Assembly (NCBI GenBank): GCA_003640385.1
Contig: RCAB01000251.1
Coordinates: forward strand, 1 to 64,000
Origin: Setaria digitata
Taxonomy: Eukaryota; Nematoda; Chromadorea; Rhabditida; Setariidae
Length of the DNA stretch: 64,000 nt
Direction: 5' to 3'
The position numbers were made by a program, and so were the translations under genes. The notes under the pieces were generated by a model, which ran no database searches, was not told the DNA's origin, and saw only the letters and a list, made by a program, of their open reading frames with translations. Below, one piece after another: positions 22,005 through 35,561 of the stretch. Within the stretch, counting starts at the first letter, position 1; every line of letters begins with the position of its first letter.

Positions 22005-25000
22005 TAAAAAATTTTCATCTTTTTTTTTTGCCTTTTAAATGTTCCAATCGTAGGTGAAAAACATGCACGTACATTTATTCATATTTAAATTATAAATTCA
22101 TGTATAAATTTGGAATTTAAATATGAATAAAAAGAAGAGAAAATAAGCGGCGGAAGAAATTTTGAGATGAAAAAAAAAAATAAGAAAAAGAAATTACAAA
22201 AAATATATATACATATAATTTCATTTAAGGGAATTTGTTCGAAATTTTTAACTACCACAAAATGTTTGAAAAAGAAAAAAGTAAAAAAAAAAAAAAAAAA
22301 AGAGAAAAAAACGAAAGGAAAAAAATTACAAATTTAAGAATGAAATTTAAGTGGGAAATTTTGGCGCAGTTGAAGAAAAAGCAATAATGACTGCTAGTGA
22401 TATAATCAAGTAGTCGTTGTAATTAAAATTTTCACAAATAATTAAGAGAATTGAAGGAAATGTGTGTGAAGAAGGGATGATTGGAGAGATTTCAATTTTC
22501 ACTACTATTTAATGCAATTGTGCATTAGTCTTTCTAGTGCAGTTTTAAAGTACTATAAGCAATGTTTAATTAATGCTATTCATTTAGATAAAATTGCATA
22601 ATTATCCTATATATTCTCCGTTTTTTTTTTCTTTTTTTCTTTTTCTTTTTTTTTATGAACTTTTAAATCAAATTGTGTAAAAATTAAAATAGAACAATTT
22701 TATTTCGTAAAAAAAAAAAAATGGGGCAATAATTTATATTTTTATTTGATGTTAAAAAATCTTTTGAATATTGTAATTTTGTTTGTTTTGTTTTGTTTTT
22801 TTTTGTTTTCCAACTTAAAAAGATTAGCTAGTTTTGATTGAACTAATTAATACAATAAGATAATTGCCGAAGTTTTCAAATGACTGTATTTTTAGTGATA
22901 GAATATATTTTTTTTTTGAAATTTAAGAAAAAAAATTGCAATAAATTTTGATTGAAATGTTTAACTAACCAAATGATTAGTATGAGATCTTTTGAAATAA
23001 AAAGGAAAAAGTTTTTTTCCGATAAAATTCCAATTTGAGCCAACCATTTAGTTTCTTGGTTTAAATTATTACTGTAATTTTAATGGTACAGTATTTTTCA
23101 TAATGAAAATTTAAATCTAAAAAAAAAAAGCTCCAATTAAAAGAAAAAGTTTTTGTTCAATAAAAGCCGTAAATAAAAATTCCAACATATATATTTTAAC
23201 TATAAAATGACTAAAAATTAATACAGTTTAATTAAAGAGATTTTAAAAAACTGATGGATTAAAATATTTCGTCTAATACAAATTCTCTGTAATTTTTCCC
23301 ATTTCATTCAAATCTTCAACTCTATCACTTTCAGTAATATTCTACCTATACAGTAATTTCCAAATTAAATTTAGTTTTTCTATGTAAAAATTTTCAATTC
23401 AGAATTTAATTTAATAAATTCAGTGTAGTGAGGAAACGCGAAAAATCTTCCGCTCACACAGTGCCCAATTAAATTATTGAAATAGTTTAGAATTTTTGCA
23501 AAGAAAAAAAAAAAAAAAACAAATTATGCCTAGACAATCGATCTGCTTAATTTACGAAGAAATAGATAAAGTGGAATAGAATAATGAAAAATTTTGATGA
23601 ATCGTATTCGTAGAGAAAAGAACAAATTAATAAATTTTCAAAGTAAAAGTTCATTTTCATTTTAAAAATTTGTATCCTATTTTTTATTTTTATTTTCCTC
23701 TTTTTTTCAAAAAATTGAAATAAAATTTTAAGACTACAATTTTCATTGGTAGAAAGTTTATTTTATTTGCTATTTTCTGTGAAAAAGAGGGGAAAAAAAA
23801 AATTGTACAATGTGAAAGTAAATTGAAGGAAATTATGGAAATCGATTATAAATAATTAATATTCCATCTTTAGTTATGATTGCAGCAGAATGCTTAGATT
23901 TTTATTTATAATGAATGTGAGTTTCTAGCGATTGTAAATTTCATCATTCTTTTATCATACGAAGTGATAACACTGAAAGAATGTTAAATTGGTGATAATT
24001 AAATCAGATTATAAAACATATTATCGAGTAGTTTTTACTTTCAAGATGCATTTTAGGTTCCGTTGATAAAAAAAAAAGACAGGGGAGCAAAACTGAAATT
24101 GATCTGTAATTAATTAAAATTGAAAAAGTTAAATTCAGTCGTAGAGCATCCTACTAAACATAATTTCACTTCCCTGAAACTATCAAAAAACGCTGATCAC
24201 TGACTCAAAACATTTTCTATCTACCGGTTTTTTTCACTGAAAACTCATCACAGATATTTTAAATAAAATTTATAAAACATAAATGATGGAGTAAAATTGT
24301 GTTAAAACTAAACCAGTTGAATCAATCAAATCAGAAATTTGTAAATTAATCATCGAAAAATGATTTGCAAATAATTGAATGATACAGCAGCTGATCGAGC
24401 TGATTATGAAAACTGAATAAAAGAAATTGATAAAAATTTTTGAAAGCAGAAAAGCTCCTAGCAACTATAAACATTCAGGAGGATTAACAATCAAAAATAA
24501 TGATAAGCTTTAGTGAATATATCTATCAATTATATGTTGAAGTAGCATTAACTTGAGCATAATTAAGCATGTAATTACTTAACTTATCTGCATGTTTTCA
24601 CGATACAAAATAGTCAACAACCCCTCAGAATCTCACTTGAATTAATTAATTTAATTAATAATTAAGCTAACCAAATATAAAAATACAACTTTGCATGGTC
24701 CAATGCTAATTTTATTAATATTCATCTATTGGAAGCATGTTTAAAAAGGTGAAATTGAAAAAAATGGTTAAAAAAAAAATAAAAACAATTTGATAGAAAT
24801 GAAATAAGCAATTAAAGATCTTTTTAACGAAGTGATTTCTTTTTATTTCATTATTCGAATTTAAAAAAAAAAAAATATTCTAAAAATTTTATTTATTTGA
24901 TTTTAAAAAATATTTTAAAAATAGTTCTTCAGAAAGAAAAAAACGAAAAACCATAATCTTGTTGAATGAATTTCGTTGTAATAGTGTTTTTTCTTTTTTA

Positions 25001-25234
25001 ATAATAATAAATTACTAGTAATTAGTAGTGATTATTAATTAGCGAAGACAATAAGTTACGCACGAATTATCGTCCCTTAACTATTTTACATCGATTGTCA
25101 AACAATTCTCGAGAAATTAATGTTTATAAAACCAGAAAGGATGCTTTAAATTGTCAGCTTAATGATGGCTTATCGTTGATTACTATACTTTCTAACAATT
25201 TTACCATTCATATCTCTTCTCTATCTTTTTTTCC

Positions 25235-25265
<31 letters not shown>

Positions 25266-28200
25266 TTTATTTTTATCTTTTCTTTTCCTCATCATTCTAA
25301 CTATTCCTAAATTAGTTTTTATCGCCATGCGAACAGTAGCTTTTATTCAACTAATCATTAAAAGAATTTTTAAAAAAAAAAAAAAATGAAAGAAAAAAAA
25401 TAATAAATGCGACTAATTTTATGCTTAGCTAATTTCTTTCATTAATAAAACTATACAATAGCAATGCCTTTTCCATTGATAGTGATTTTTTTCTTTCTAT
25501 ATGTAATTTTATGAAAATTTATTCCTTTTCCCTTTCTTTTTTTCTTGATTTTTTGATGATCTGATGATTTTCTTTTCATTTGATAATAAATTAATTCAAT
25601 TTAAAAGTTATGCCATTTTTTTTAAGTGCTACTTCTAACTGTTAATATAAAAATATTGATAAAATTTAAATAATGATAATGTTGTTGATATGATACCAAA
25701 TGCTGCATTTCAATAAAAGTATCAATAAACTTTCTTGTCATTAGTTTATTAATTTTGTGAAAAAAAAAATGCTACTGTATTTCATTTTATTTGGAAACCG
25801 TTACTTTCACTGTTAGCATAGAGGTGATGTAATTCAATGCTGATAATCGTGATGATAACTGCTTTTTTTTTATTTCAATTGTTAATTACAAAAAATTCTA
25901 ATAAACTAAAAAAAATGTTTGTTATTTATCAAGCACGCAAAAATAGACATAAATTTTAATAATTAAGTATTATCTATCACTTTTTTTCCTAAATTAGAAA
26001 AAGCATCGCTTACTTGTATACTTATATAATTAATTTAATCCTTAGAAATAGTCGTGTTAAAGCAAAATTCAAATATTAAGTTAAACATGTGTAATTCAAA
26101 AAAAAATTTCCCAAATTGTTTGAAATTACAATGATTTGATCGTGAAATCGCAAATTAATGTTGATAAAACAATGATTCGAAAAAAAAAAAAAAAAAAAAA
26201 AAGAGGAAAGGAAGTAAGGGAATTGAATTCAACCCCAGACTATACACATTTAAAAGTAAAATATTAATTGCAGAAATTTATTTAAAATATAACTTACATG
26301 CTTAAGTTGATATGACATATGGTGCTACATTTTAAAAGACTTTTTAAAAAGTTTCAATAAATTTTTTGCCACTAATTTATTAATTATTGAAAAACAAGAA
26401 ACAAATGTACGAAGAAAAAGGCAAAATTATCAGGAACTTTTTTCTTCATTTTATAAAAAAAGAAAAAAAAGCGAAACAGTGAAAAAGAAGAAAAGAGAAA
26501 TGAAGAAGAGGAAGAAATTAAAAATTTACATTTAAAAGAAAATGATAGAACGAAACGATTCATTAAATTTATCGACCAAAAATTTCAAAATAAGTGAGCC
26601 ATGAAAGGTAATATAACAAAATCAATTTGATGAACAAAACTCTAATAGTATAACTGCTATCATTTAACGATTTGTAATGAGAGATTTTAATAACAATCTT
26701 GCTTAGACTTAGGGCTTAGACTTAGTAACGAAAGTAGTTTAATTATGGCTCAAATTTCGCTCCAATTTCTTACCATAATCTGTTATATTTGCTATTTAAT
26801 TTTAATCCATTAAACTGACCATTTTCTAAGCTGACTTATGAATTGTTTGTTTTGTTTCATTTTCTTTTTTTTTTTTTCTTTTCTTTATAAATCATTTTGT
26901 TAATTTAGTTATGCAGCATAGAATTAAAGTGTCCACTTTATTGCTGCATTATTTTATTATAATTATAAAGTAATGATTGAACAAATCATTAGTTGCATGA
27001 AGCAATTAAATTATCAAATTTCATCGTTGAAATATTAATTTACATAAGGAATATTAATTTGCTTTCATTGTTAGTAATTATTTGTAAGACAAAAAGATTG
27101 AAAAGTACAGTTCCTCGCTCTCCAAATTTTACTAAATAATTACATTTTTTTTTTTTTTTTTTTAATATTTAAAGTTTTATTTTGTTTGAAATTTTTTTTT
27201 CATTTTTTTTTCTACTTTTCTGATATTTTTTTTTTCAAATTTAAAAAAGAAAAATGAAAAAAAAAATCATTCTTTTTTTCAACTCAGTTAAGAGTGAAAA
27301 ATGTTTGATAATTGACGAAAAAAAAATAAAATAAAGAGAAAAGAAAAATTTAACTAAAGCAATGAATAACTAACTGTTCGATATCATCAAATAGTACCAA
27401 GTAAGTATTCATTTTGACTTCAATAAATTTTAATTAAATTTGAAATTTCAGGATGTCTATGAAGCACGAATATATACTAGTTGGAATTAAAATTTACAAT
27501 TCGAATGACTGAAAAGGCATATTGTTCTCATCAAATAACCACTTGCAATGAATAGCAATTTATCTTTCTTCAACTTAGTCAAACTTTTTTTTTTTCATTT
27601 CTTTAGCTTTTTCTATCTTTTCTTTTCATCTTCAAAAATTCCAAACTTTTTTTTGCTCAATTCAATTTTTCAAGCGAAAAGAAATTCGTTTGCTCCTTTT
27701 TTTTTTTTTTCTTACAAACAAATTGTACAAGTTATTTTTAAGGAAAAAAATAAAAGTGAAAAAGAGTGCGATTGCTATCACAAATGAAACATTTTCATTT
27801 CATTTTTTTTTTCCTTTTTTTTTTTTGTTAATTATACTTCTCCTTTGTTTTAAGTTTTCGAACACATATGAAATTGTATTTTCGTTCATTTGCATTTCAA
27901 TATTTCGATTAGCTTTCGCTTTTTTTTTTCTGGACTAATTAAGCTAATAAAATTATTTATAACTCCATTAATGAACGACTTTGCTGAGGGTAAAAAATTA
28001 ATTATTGAATAGAACGAGGAGTAGACGAGAAGCAGGGATATGGTAAATACTAACATTGTAAATATTATTTATAGTGATTAAGAAGGTTGGTCCTTTGTGT
28101 ACATATTTAGAATTTTGAAATTTTGATATCTTTATGAAAAAAAAAAAAAAAAAACAAACCTTGATTTGTTTATGAAAATTTTAAAAAAAATGATCTCACA

Positions 28201-29630
28201 TTTTTGAAAACCAAAAAAAAAATTTATTGTTCTCATTTTTTTTTTTCGCCTAATTTTCAAACTTTTACTCGCTATGTAAAGATTATTCCATAAAATTTTT
28301 TACTAAAAGTCATGAAAAAAAGTGTTTATTTTTAACTAGAAACAGTTTGGTCGAGAAAAATTTTTAATTTTTAATTAAATTAATTTTTGATAAGAATTTT
28401 ATCTTTTTATAAAAAAAATTTAAATAAGCCCTCAGTAATTTTTAAACAGAAGTAAAGTAATGAAAAAACAAATAAATTGAATTAATCAAAATAGTGTAAT
28501 AATTTTGATTGCGCGTACTGAAAATGTCTAAATTAGCAGAAAAAAAATTAAATTAAATTAAATTAAGCTTTATAAAATTCTCTCAGTGTATACAAGAAAA
28601 ATCGGTGGTAGAAATAATTAATTTACTGATAAGCTTATCAGTGAATGGGTAGATTTGCACAGAAAAGTCTATATTTTACACGTAATTAACAGCGATGAAA
28701 TTGCTGTGCAAAATTTGCGAAAGATCTAATAAATCACTATTAATTACTACCAATTCATTAGATATAAACAATGATTTTAATTAAATTTATTGAAAATTTT
28801 GAAAGAAATGATAATTATATTCATTCGAAAACTGAAAAAAAAAGCCACAGTGATGAATGAATTTAATTATACTTACTGAAAATATAAAAGGAGTAATAAC
28901 ATAACTTGGAGAGAAAAAAAAAAGTAAAATATAGATGATAATTGAGAGTTATCTAAAGTTTATAACATACAAATGATGATGCTGGATGATATCACTGGTG
29001 TGATAACTATTTAAAAAAACATATCGGATGATTGCACTGATAACATAGCTGATGGAAAAATAAAAATTATTTGTTGATTACATCGACATGATAACAAGTA
29101 AATGATGAATTTTTTTCAAATATTTTTAAAAAAACAATTTTATATTTGAAAAATCATTCAAACATCATTCTTCTGAACAGTTAGTATTACTAATTTTATG
29201 CACAATTACTTGATGGTCGTACTTGGGACTTGTTACCTGACAAAATCACAATAGCAAACTACTGTAGTACCAATCAGACTAATATTTTTTAATAGTAGAA
29301 TAAATTAATTAAAAAATTACAAATGTTTAATAAATTAAAAAAAAAACACATAAAAAAAATGAACTTAAAACTACTGATACTTCAAAAGCACGTTTGGAGC
29401 TGAAGAAATGGCGAACTCAAAGTTTGATAGGAAGTGACAAATTCGAAATGTGAAAAGCGATTGAAAACAATGAAATTTAATATGATTAAAATTGACTGAT
29501 ACAAAATTTGACTGAGGTTGATAAATTTTTAAAATATGGATGAAATCAATCAATTATTTGATTTATTAAAATGTTCTTAATTGCTAATTAATAAACTGAT
29601 TAATCTGAAGTTAACTAGCACCCGTTAGCT
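22005..29630. other. Long AT-rich intergenic stretch
   Basis: 7.6 kb with no supported gene on either strand. Homopolymer A/T runs occur every few hundred bases. Open frames at 24270-24464 and 27548-27938 are F/L/K-rich by-products of base composition. The region is unusually rich in TGATAA/TTATCA motifs, especially 28620-28645 and 28970-29110, and may hold distal regulatory DNA for the minus-strand gene at 21982. Confidence 0.6.
28625..28642. promoter_or_regulatory. Palindromic pair of GATA sites
   Basis: An 18-bp perfect palindrome, ACTGATAAG followed by CTTATCAGT. Each half matches the extended intestinal GATA-factor site (ACTGATAA) known for ELT-2 in C. elegans. Further TGATAA sites lie at 28970-29110. 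Binding is inferred, not shown. Confidence 0.4.
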
Positions 29631-29700
29631 CAGATCAGTAATAGCCTTAACAGTTTATACTGACAATGCTAGTGGTGATGGTGGCGGATGCCTCAATGGT

Positions 29701-29901
29701 TTAGTGAAAATAATGGTAGTCTTTCGTCAATTCTCGGCTGTATCTAAGGTGTTTCATTGCTCTTCGATCTCGATCTTCAGCTATTTTGCTCGAGAATCTC
29801 GACAAGCCTATCATCATATCTCGAGCTTCGTCTATTTCATTCGAGAATCTCGACAAGCCTATCATCACCATTCTCGTTTTATCGATAGTGGCAAATAACA
29901 A
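29701..29901 (-). CDS. Possible ORF with in-frame 17-residue repeat
   Basis: A 66-codon frame in a GC-richer island. A 51-bp DNA repeat (identical cores at 29791-29816 and 29842-29867) is in frame, giving MIGLSRFSNEIDEARD then MIGLSRFSSKIAEDRD; a weaker third unit (MKHLRYSRELTKD) follows. A repeat of 17 codons keeping its reading frame hints at coding, but the opposite strand is also open and there is no clear acceptor, signal peptide or amidation site. Alternatives are a minisatellite fragment or part of a repeat family. Confidence 0.3.
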   Translation of the reverse strand: MLFATIDKTRMVMIGLSRFSNEIDEARDMMIGLSRFSSKIAEDRDRRAMKHLRYSRELTKDYHYFH

Positions 29902-30335
29902 CTGTCCGGTTCCTCTAATCTATCAAAGAAAAGAGCTGATAAATTACTCCATGAACAGACGCACACACAGACAAACAGACAGACACGCACAAATCCGTGA
30001 AAAAGTTAAAAATTTTTTGCAATTAATTAATTAACGATAATTTTATTAATGAATTATCAGGAGGAAAAAAGAGGAATATGTAAATACGCAATGGAAAATA
30101 ATATTTAATCATTTACTGCTACATAAATTCATTTTTTTCGAATAAATCAAATTCAAAATATTATCATAAATAATGCGCAAATAAGTTAAATCGAGCAGTT
30201 AAACTTGTTGTCAAGCAAAAACTGAAATAACGAAAAATATATTCGTAATTAAGAAGGAAAGTTTTGAGGATGAAAAAAAGGGCGAGATACGAAATTAATT
30301 ATTAACATGAAATCATGAAAAAGACTAAAAAAAAA

Positions 30336-30449
30336 TGAATGGAAAAAATTACTGTTTAATAAACTTTTATAATTGTCTTCGGCAAAAAAGAGTGAATGGA
30401 AAAAAAAAATACTGTTTAATAAAGTTTTATAATTGTCTTCGAAAAAAAA
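30336..30449. repeat. 57-bp tandem duplication
   Basis: Two adjacent copies starting TGAATGGAAAAA, each containing ACTGTTTAATAAA and TTTTATAATTGTCTTCG, differing mainly in A-run length. Confidence 0.85.
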
Positions 30450-31568
30450 GCAAAGGAAAAAGGAGAGGAAAGAGTTTTTTAAAAAATATTTTTCAGTTAA
30501 ATAAATTTAAAAAGTTATTTGAATGAAAAGTTCGTAATTAATTTCTTCTTTTTTCTTTGAAATGTCGTATTTTTTACGGAAAGAAATAAATAATAATCGA
30601 TGATATTCATGAATTTCTTCAAATAATAATTTCAACTTTAACCACACTTTACCAATAAAATTAAGTTTAAATATTTCCTTTTTCTGCATTTTTAATGTAT
30701 AAATTTTATACCAATTCAAATCTTTTTTTTTTTTTTTTTTTTTACTTTCCTCTCCAAGAAAAATATACGAATGGAGAGGAAATTTTTCTGCTGGTTATTT
30801 AAGTTTATTGCTAAATGTAGTGTAACACATTATCATTCTTTTATTGTACCGATAAGTTCGAAATTTTTATGAACTTTCATGTCCTATTTTTATGATATCC
30901 ATTTGGTTAAGTTTTCAATTTCATTTTTTCCTCCCTTTTTTCACTTCTTTTTGTCTAAGAGTTTTGTTTTTTAATTTATGTTTTTTTTTTTTTTAAGCAT
31001 TACTTTTATCATTGTAATAATTAATGTTAAGCTTTTATGCAAAATATTGAGCATATATACATATATTTTCCAGTAATATTCTCACTTCTTTTTTTAGAGC
31101 AAAACTAAATTTCATTTAAACAAAAATGATTATTAGCAAGAAATTATTCAGCATAATAATGATTAATGATTTTTCTTTCCTTTTTTTTTTCTTTATTTTT
31201 CCTTTTCTTTAAAAAAAAAAAAAAAAAAAAAAGGAAAAAAAAAGATGAAATCACGCAAATTCTACTGAAAAGGCTATAAAAAAACAATTAAGTTTAATAG
31301 AAGTAATTTCAATTCATTTTTCTTTTTCTTTCTTTAATAGATAACGATAATTTACACTTTATGTGATACGCATTTCATGATGAAATACATTTCATCGGTT
31401 GATTAGATGATGGAAATTTCTATTTCAAGAAATTCTTGGCTCAGGTTTAAACTTTGGCATTTTTATGCACCAGGACATGTAACTGTGTGTGTAATAAATA
31501 ATTTTTGCAATATATATTGAAACGTGTAATTGCGTGAAATAAATAATGCTTAGGATTTATTGGGATTT

Positions 31569-31575
<7 letters not shown>

Positions 31576-31622
<47 letters not shown>

Positions 31623-31626
31623 NAAA
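31576..31626. repeat. Long A run containing an N
   Basis: About 46 consecutive A bases with one N at 31623. This is probably a sequencing or assembly limit point. Confidence 0.8.
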
Positions 31627-33403
31627 GTTATGTTTGTGAAAATTTTCAAAAGATCGAACATGTCAATTTGTTTTTGCTATGAATCTCAGAGTTATGAGCT
31701 GTTAATTCTCGATATTATAAGACAAGTGATCAGAATCAACTACATTTTAACACTTAAAGCAATTGGTGCAAACAGTCTCTAAAAATTGAAATTTTAATGA
31801 TAAAAGAAAAAAAAAAAATGAATCCATTTCATTAAAATGCATTCAATGTTACTGCGAACAAATATTTTTATAATTAACTCATTTTGAATGCAATTTTATA
31901 GAGAGGAGAAATACAGAATGGAAAAAATATTTCAAAAAATAACAGAATTAAAAATTCAATCAGGTAAAAATAAAACAAAGCAAGCTCACATTGGAAAAAA
32001 AAAAAAAAATCTGTTCGCAGTAATGGATATCACTAACTATTTAAGCTTAATTTCTTCAAAAATTCAAGAAAATAATAAGCAGACAAGATGATGTTGTCCA
32101 GAAACTAATTTATCAAATTCCAAGAAATCGATAAATCACAATCACATCTGTGATCTTTGGATTGATAAAGTCGAATCAGTGCTTTAAACTAATACAGTGT
32201 CGATATGTTGATATGATAAAGAGCCGTATGCTCGTTTATCAGAATTTCTTCTATTTGTCAAATTTCGACTTTGAAGAAGTGCTTGGCATTTTTTTTTTCC
32301 CTCTTGGAAAAGAGAACCCTAGAAAAGGCAACAATATATTTTACATTACGACATGCATTTGATCAAAACTGTAAATTCTTATCATTATTTTGATAAAAGA
32401 ACAAAATTTACTACTGATAGCTTTATTGAATTTTTATCAAAGCTGTTTTTGAAAGAAGAAAAGAAAATTGAATTTTAATTGATATTTCGAACATAAATTG
32501 AACAATATTTCGGTTGATACCGAAATATGTCGTTTCTATTCAAGACTATAATTATTTTCCAAAGAATTCATTAGGATATTTCGGATAAGAGACATATCAA
32601 CGATTTAATCCTATTGATTTATATACTACCTACAATCACTGCTTTTAATTTATAGCACAGAATCTAAACTAGAGTAAATTGTTATTTATATGGCTAGAAG
32701 AAAGTAAATTGAGGAGTAGGATGAATTTTCAAACTTTGAAAAAAAAAAAAAAACTTCAACTTCAGATAATTTTTCACTATTTTATCTGAAAACACGAAAC
32801 AAAATCATTAAAGTTACTTCGCTGGTAAAAGATTAATTAGTTGGCCAACAGATGAAGCGTAATAATTTAAGCCATACATAAATACAATAAGCAAGATTGT
32901 CACTTTTGCAAATTTTAATTTGAAAATAAAAATATATAACGTGGGACGATGTCATAGCACGCCTAAAATACATGGCAGCAAATATTTAGGACATGCAGAG
33001 CAATAAGTAAACTGATGAAATTGATAGTTTTTTTTACAATAATTTAAAATTTAATATCTGATTTTTTCTTTCTGACTGAACCGTATAAAGTTAAGCAGCC
33101 AAATCATACGTAGGATTTCATTCTTTTTCAATAATTATTGGAAATATTATTAGCATTTATCAAAATAAATGTGATAAGTAAGAAAGAAGTTATCAATATT
33201 GGTAGGTGGAAAAAATAAAACAAAAATTATACTATGAAAAATAGATAAATTAGATGGATCGATAGACAAATTTGTTATGCAAATGATAATCAAATTGAAC
33301 TAACAGAAGGATGAATTGATGAAGTTTATACATAAATATCAAGTTATTTAGAAGTCCTATAACTGCATGCTAACATTGGCAGTAAACTAAGGCTATAATT
33401 TCT

Positions 33404-33548
33404 GACTTGTTAAGGCGGCTTTTCTAGCCAGACTCAGAAATCAACGATGAAGACTTGTTAAGGCGGCTTTCTAGCTAGACTCAAAAATCAACGATGAAGA
33501 CTTGTTAAGGCGGCTTTTTCTAACTAGATTCAGAAGGCAACGACAAAG
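33404..33548. repeat. 48-bp minisatellite, three copies
   Basis: Three tandem units beginning GACTTGTTAAGGCGGCTTT (33404, 33452, 33499), each followed by CTAG-like and ATCAACGA-like blocks. GGCGGC makes it stand out from the AT-rich context. All frames contain stops, so it is not coding. Confidence 0.9.
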
Positions 33549-33689
33549 TTAGCAATGATTCGTCCTCTATTTTGGTGCCTCTTGGTAGAATGAATAAAAT
33601 CGAAAATTACTGAATAATATAGTAGACCAAGTTAACATTATAAAATCATCTTGTTTTCTTTTTTCTCCCTCTTTTCATTCATTCATGCA

Positions 33690-33800
33690 TTATCGCTACT
33701 GCAATATCAGCTTATCATTATCACCCTGATAACCATTATGCAATACAACACATTATCATTATCAAAATAGTTATTATTACAACATCATCCTTACTATCAT
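33690..33800. promoter_or_regulatory. GATA-site cluster
   Basis: TTATCATTATCA occurs twice and CTGATAA once within about 70 bp, with further TATCATTAT nearby, giving at least five GATA-type sites. It may be a microsatellite-like TCATTA repeat or a real cis-element. Confidence 0.25.
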
Positions 33801-34732
33801 TATTATGATATTTATTGTAAAACTAGTTTTGCTAATATACTATTCGTTCCTGTTATTAATGCTAATAGTAAAAGCAAATGACAACATATGATTGAGTGCT
33901 TGATAATTATCTGAATTGTTGTGAAGATTAATGATGATTAATTATTACACTATCATCATGGCATCTGATAATTTGAAAGCCTCGAAATCTTTCCACTTTA
34001 ACAAAATTTATCTTATAAAATAAATGAATGATTTAATGATTATATTAATGTAAAATTTTCTTACAACTATAATACTCTTTTCTAATTTAATATATTGCTT
34101 TGCTTTGTTTTGTCTTGCTTTTTTTTTCTTTTTTTAGAAATTTTAATTAGTTTAGCCATTTTGCTATTTCCATCTCCTGAAATGATGCATAACAAAGTGT
34201 TTGATTTCATCTTTCCGGTTCTTCACTCAGTTTCTCTCAATGTTACTACTGCCAAATGAGAACTAATTCTTTCATAATAGTATGGTTTTGCTTTTAGAAT
34301 TACCAATCACAACAGATATACATATGTATGCGTATAATTAAGGCTAGGCAATTAATAAATTATGTATTTTGCACGAAATAATTATCAGCACCTCTTTTGT
34401 TTTGTTCTATGAAATTTTTAAAATTAACACAAGCAGTGATAAATTGAAAAAAATAGCACAAAATTTATGCTAAAAATATCATCAGCAGAAGTGCTAATAA
34501 GCTTTCTAAGTGAAGGATTGTTTTTGCAGCAAAATTGAAATAATAAATTAACAAAAAAATAGTAATAAAAAATTAAATAATTTTAATTCCTGTCAAAAAT
34601 TCATACGTTCTGTCATTTTACAGTGCTTTGAAAATTGAAAATTTATAATTATTAGTAAGAAAAAGATAATTATGAATAAGAGAAAGTCTTTTATATGTTT
34701 TGCTACATATATGGCAAAACCATATAAGTATC

Positions 34733-34746
34733 ATTCGATATCGAAT
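34733..34746. repeat. 14-bp palindrome
   Basis: ATTCGATATCGAAT. Just upstream (about 34694-34723) is an imperfect inverted repeat with TTTTGC and GCAAAA arms. Confidence 0.7.
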
Positions 34747-34884
34747 AATTTGAATTCGTTAAGGCTTATTAGCCAAACATACACAAATTTGACCTATTCA
34801 AGCTGACATAAATTGAAATTTTAAATTTGTCTTTTATTATTTGTAAATTTCAGGAATTTTGCCACAAACTTGCCATGCTGCTTC

Positions 34885-34932
34885 CTTCTCTCTCCCTCTC
34901 CCTCTCTCTCTCTCTCCCTCTCTCTCTCTCTT
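34885..34932. repeat. (CT)n microsatellite
   Basis: A CT run with CCCT interruptions. Confidence 0.9.
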
Positions 34933-35353
34933 GTCCACTTTCTTTCCTTCTTCCTGGCATAGGTACTCATTGTGAAAGAATAATGCTAATTAGCAATTTT
35001 AACTAACAAAGAATGGATTTAAACAAAGAGAAGTGTCTTTTTTTTGTTTTAAATAATCGAAAATAGAAAGGAAATTGTTCATTACAAAAATATCTTTGAT
35101 AAAAAGAAATGTTTTTTTTTTTTAGTGAAAATTTAAAAAATAAAAAGGTAAAGAAGATGAAAGAGTTGTTTAAAGTATCTGTGTAAATTTTTCAGCAAAT
35201 TAGCCAAACTTTTGCATACTTACAACATTTAGCAATTCATTTTTCGTTTAGCATCGAATTTTGTTTAATGAGAAAAATTTGAATTTTAAATTAAAAGAAA
35301 AGAATGACCGAAAATTTAACAATTCATGATGTAACTGATAATTAATCATGCAG

Positions 35354-35561
35354 TAATTTGAGATATGAAGCAAAATTTGACAAATATCCCATTCTTCCTA
35401 AATGGACAAAATTACCAATTAAATTAAGATTCAATAGAGTTAATTTCGAACTTGTTAACAATCATGATGAAAAGCTTTTAATATATCAAACAAATAGTAA
35501 CAAAAAAAAAAAAAAAACAAACAAACGAATTGATAAAATTAAACAAATTCTAGAAAATTAA
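35354..35561 (+). CDS. Exon-like ORF, unidentified
   Basis: After an ATGCAG acceptor at 35353, a phase-2 frame runs 68 codons to TAA. It starts NLRYEAKFDKYPILPKWTKL and contains W, P, R and E residues rarely produced by AT-rich noise, then decays into a Lys run from an A tract and ends KQILEN. It lacks an ATG, so it would need a preceding exon. No family is recognised. It could be a decayed exon. Confidence 0.25.

Larger units (their letters stand above)
29902..35353. other. AT-rich intergenic DNA with repeats
   Basis: No supported gene. It contains the 57-bp duplication (30336-30449), an A run with an N (31576-31626), the 48-bp minisatellite (33404-33548), a dense TTATCA/TGATAA cluster (33690-33800), a 14-bp palindrome (34733-34746) and a CT microsatellite (34885-34932). 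The open frames at 30335-30719 and 31888-32362 are K/N/F-rich and lack splice support. Confidence 0.55.

Noticed and set aside
29620..29690. tRNA-like A-box (CCGTTAGCTCAGATCAG)
   Set aside because: No B-box, no acceptor stem and no cloverleaf can be drawn in the following 80 bases.
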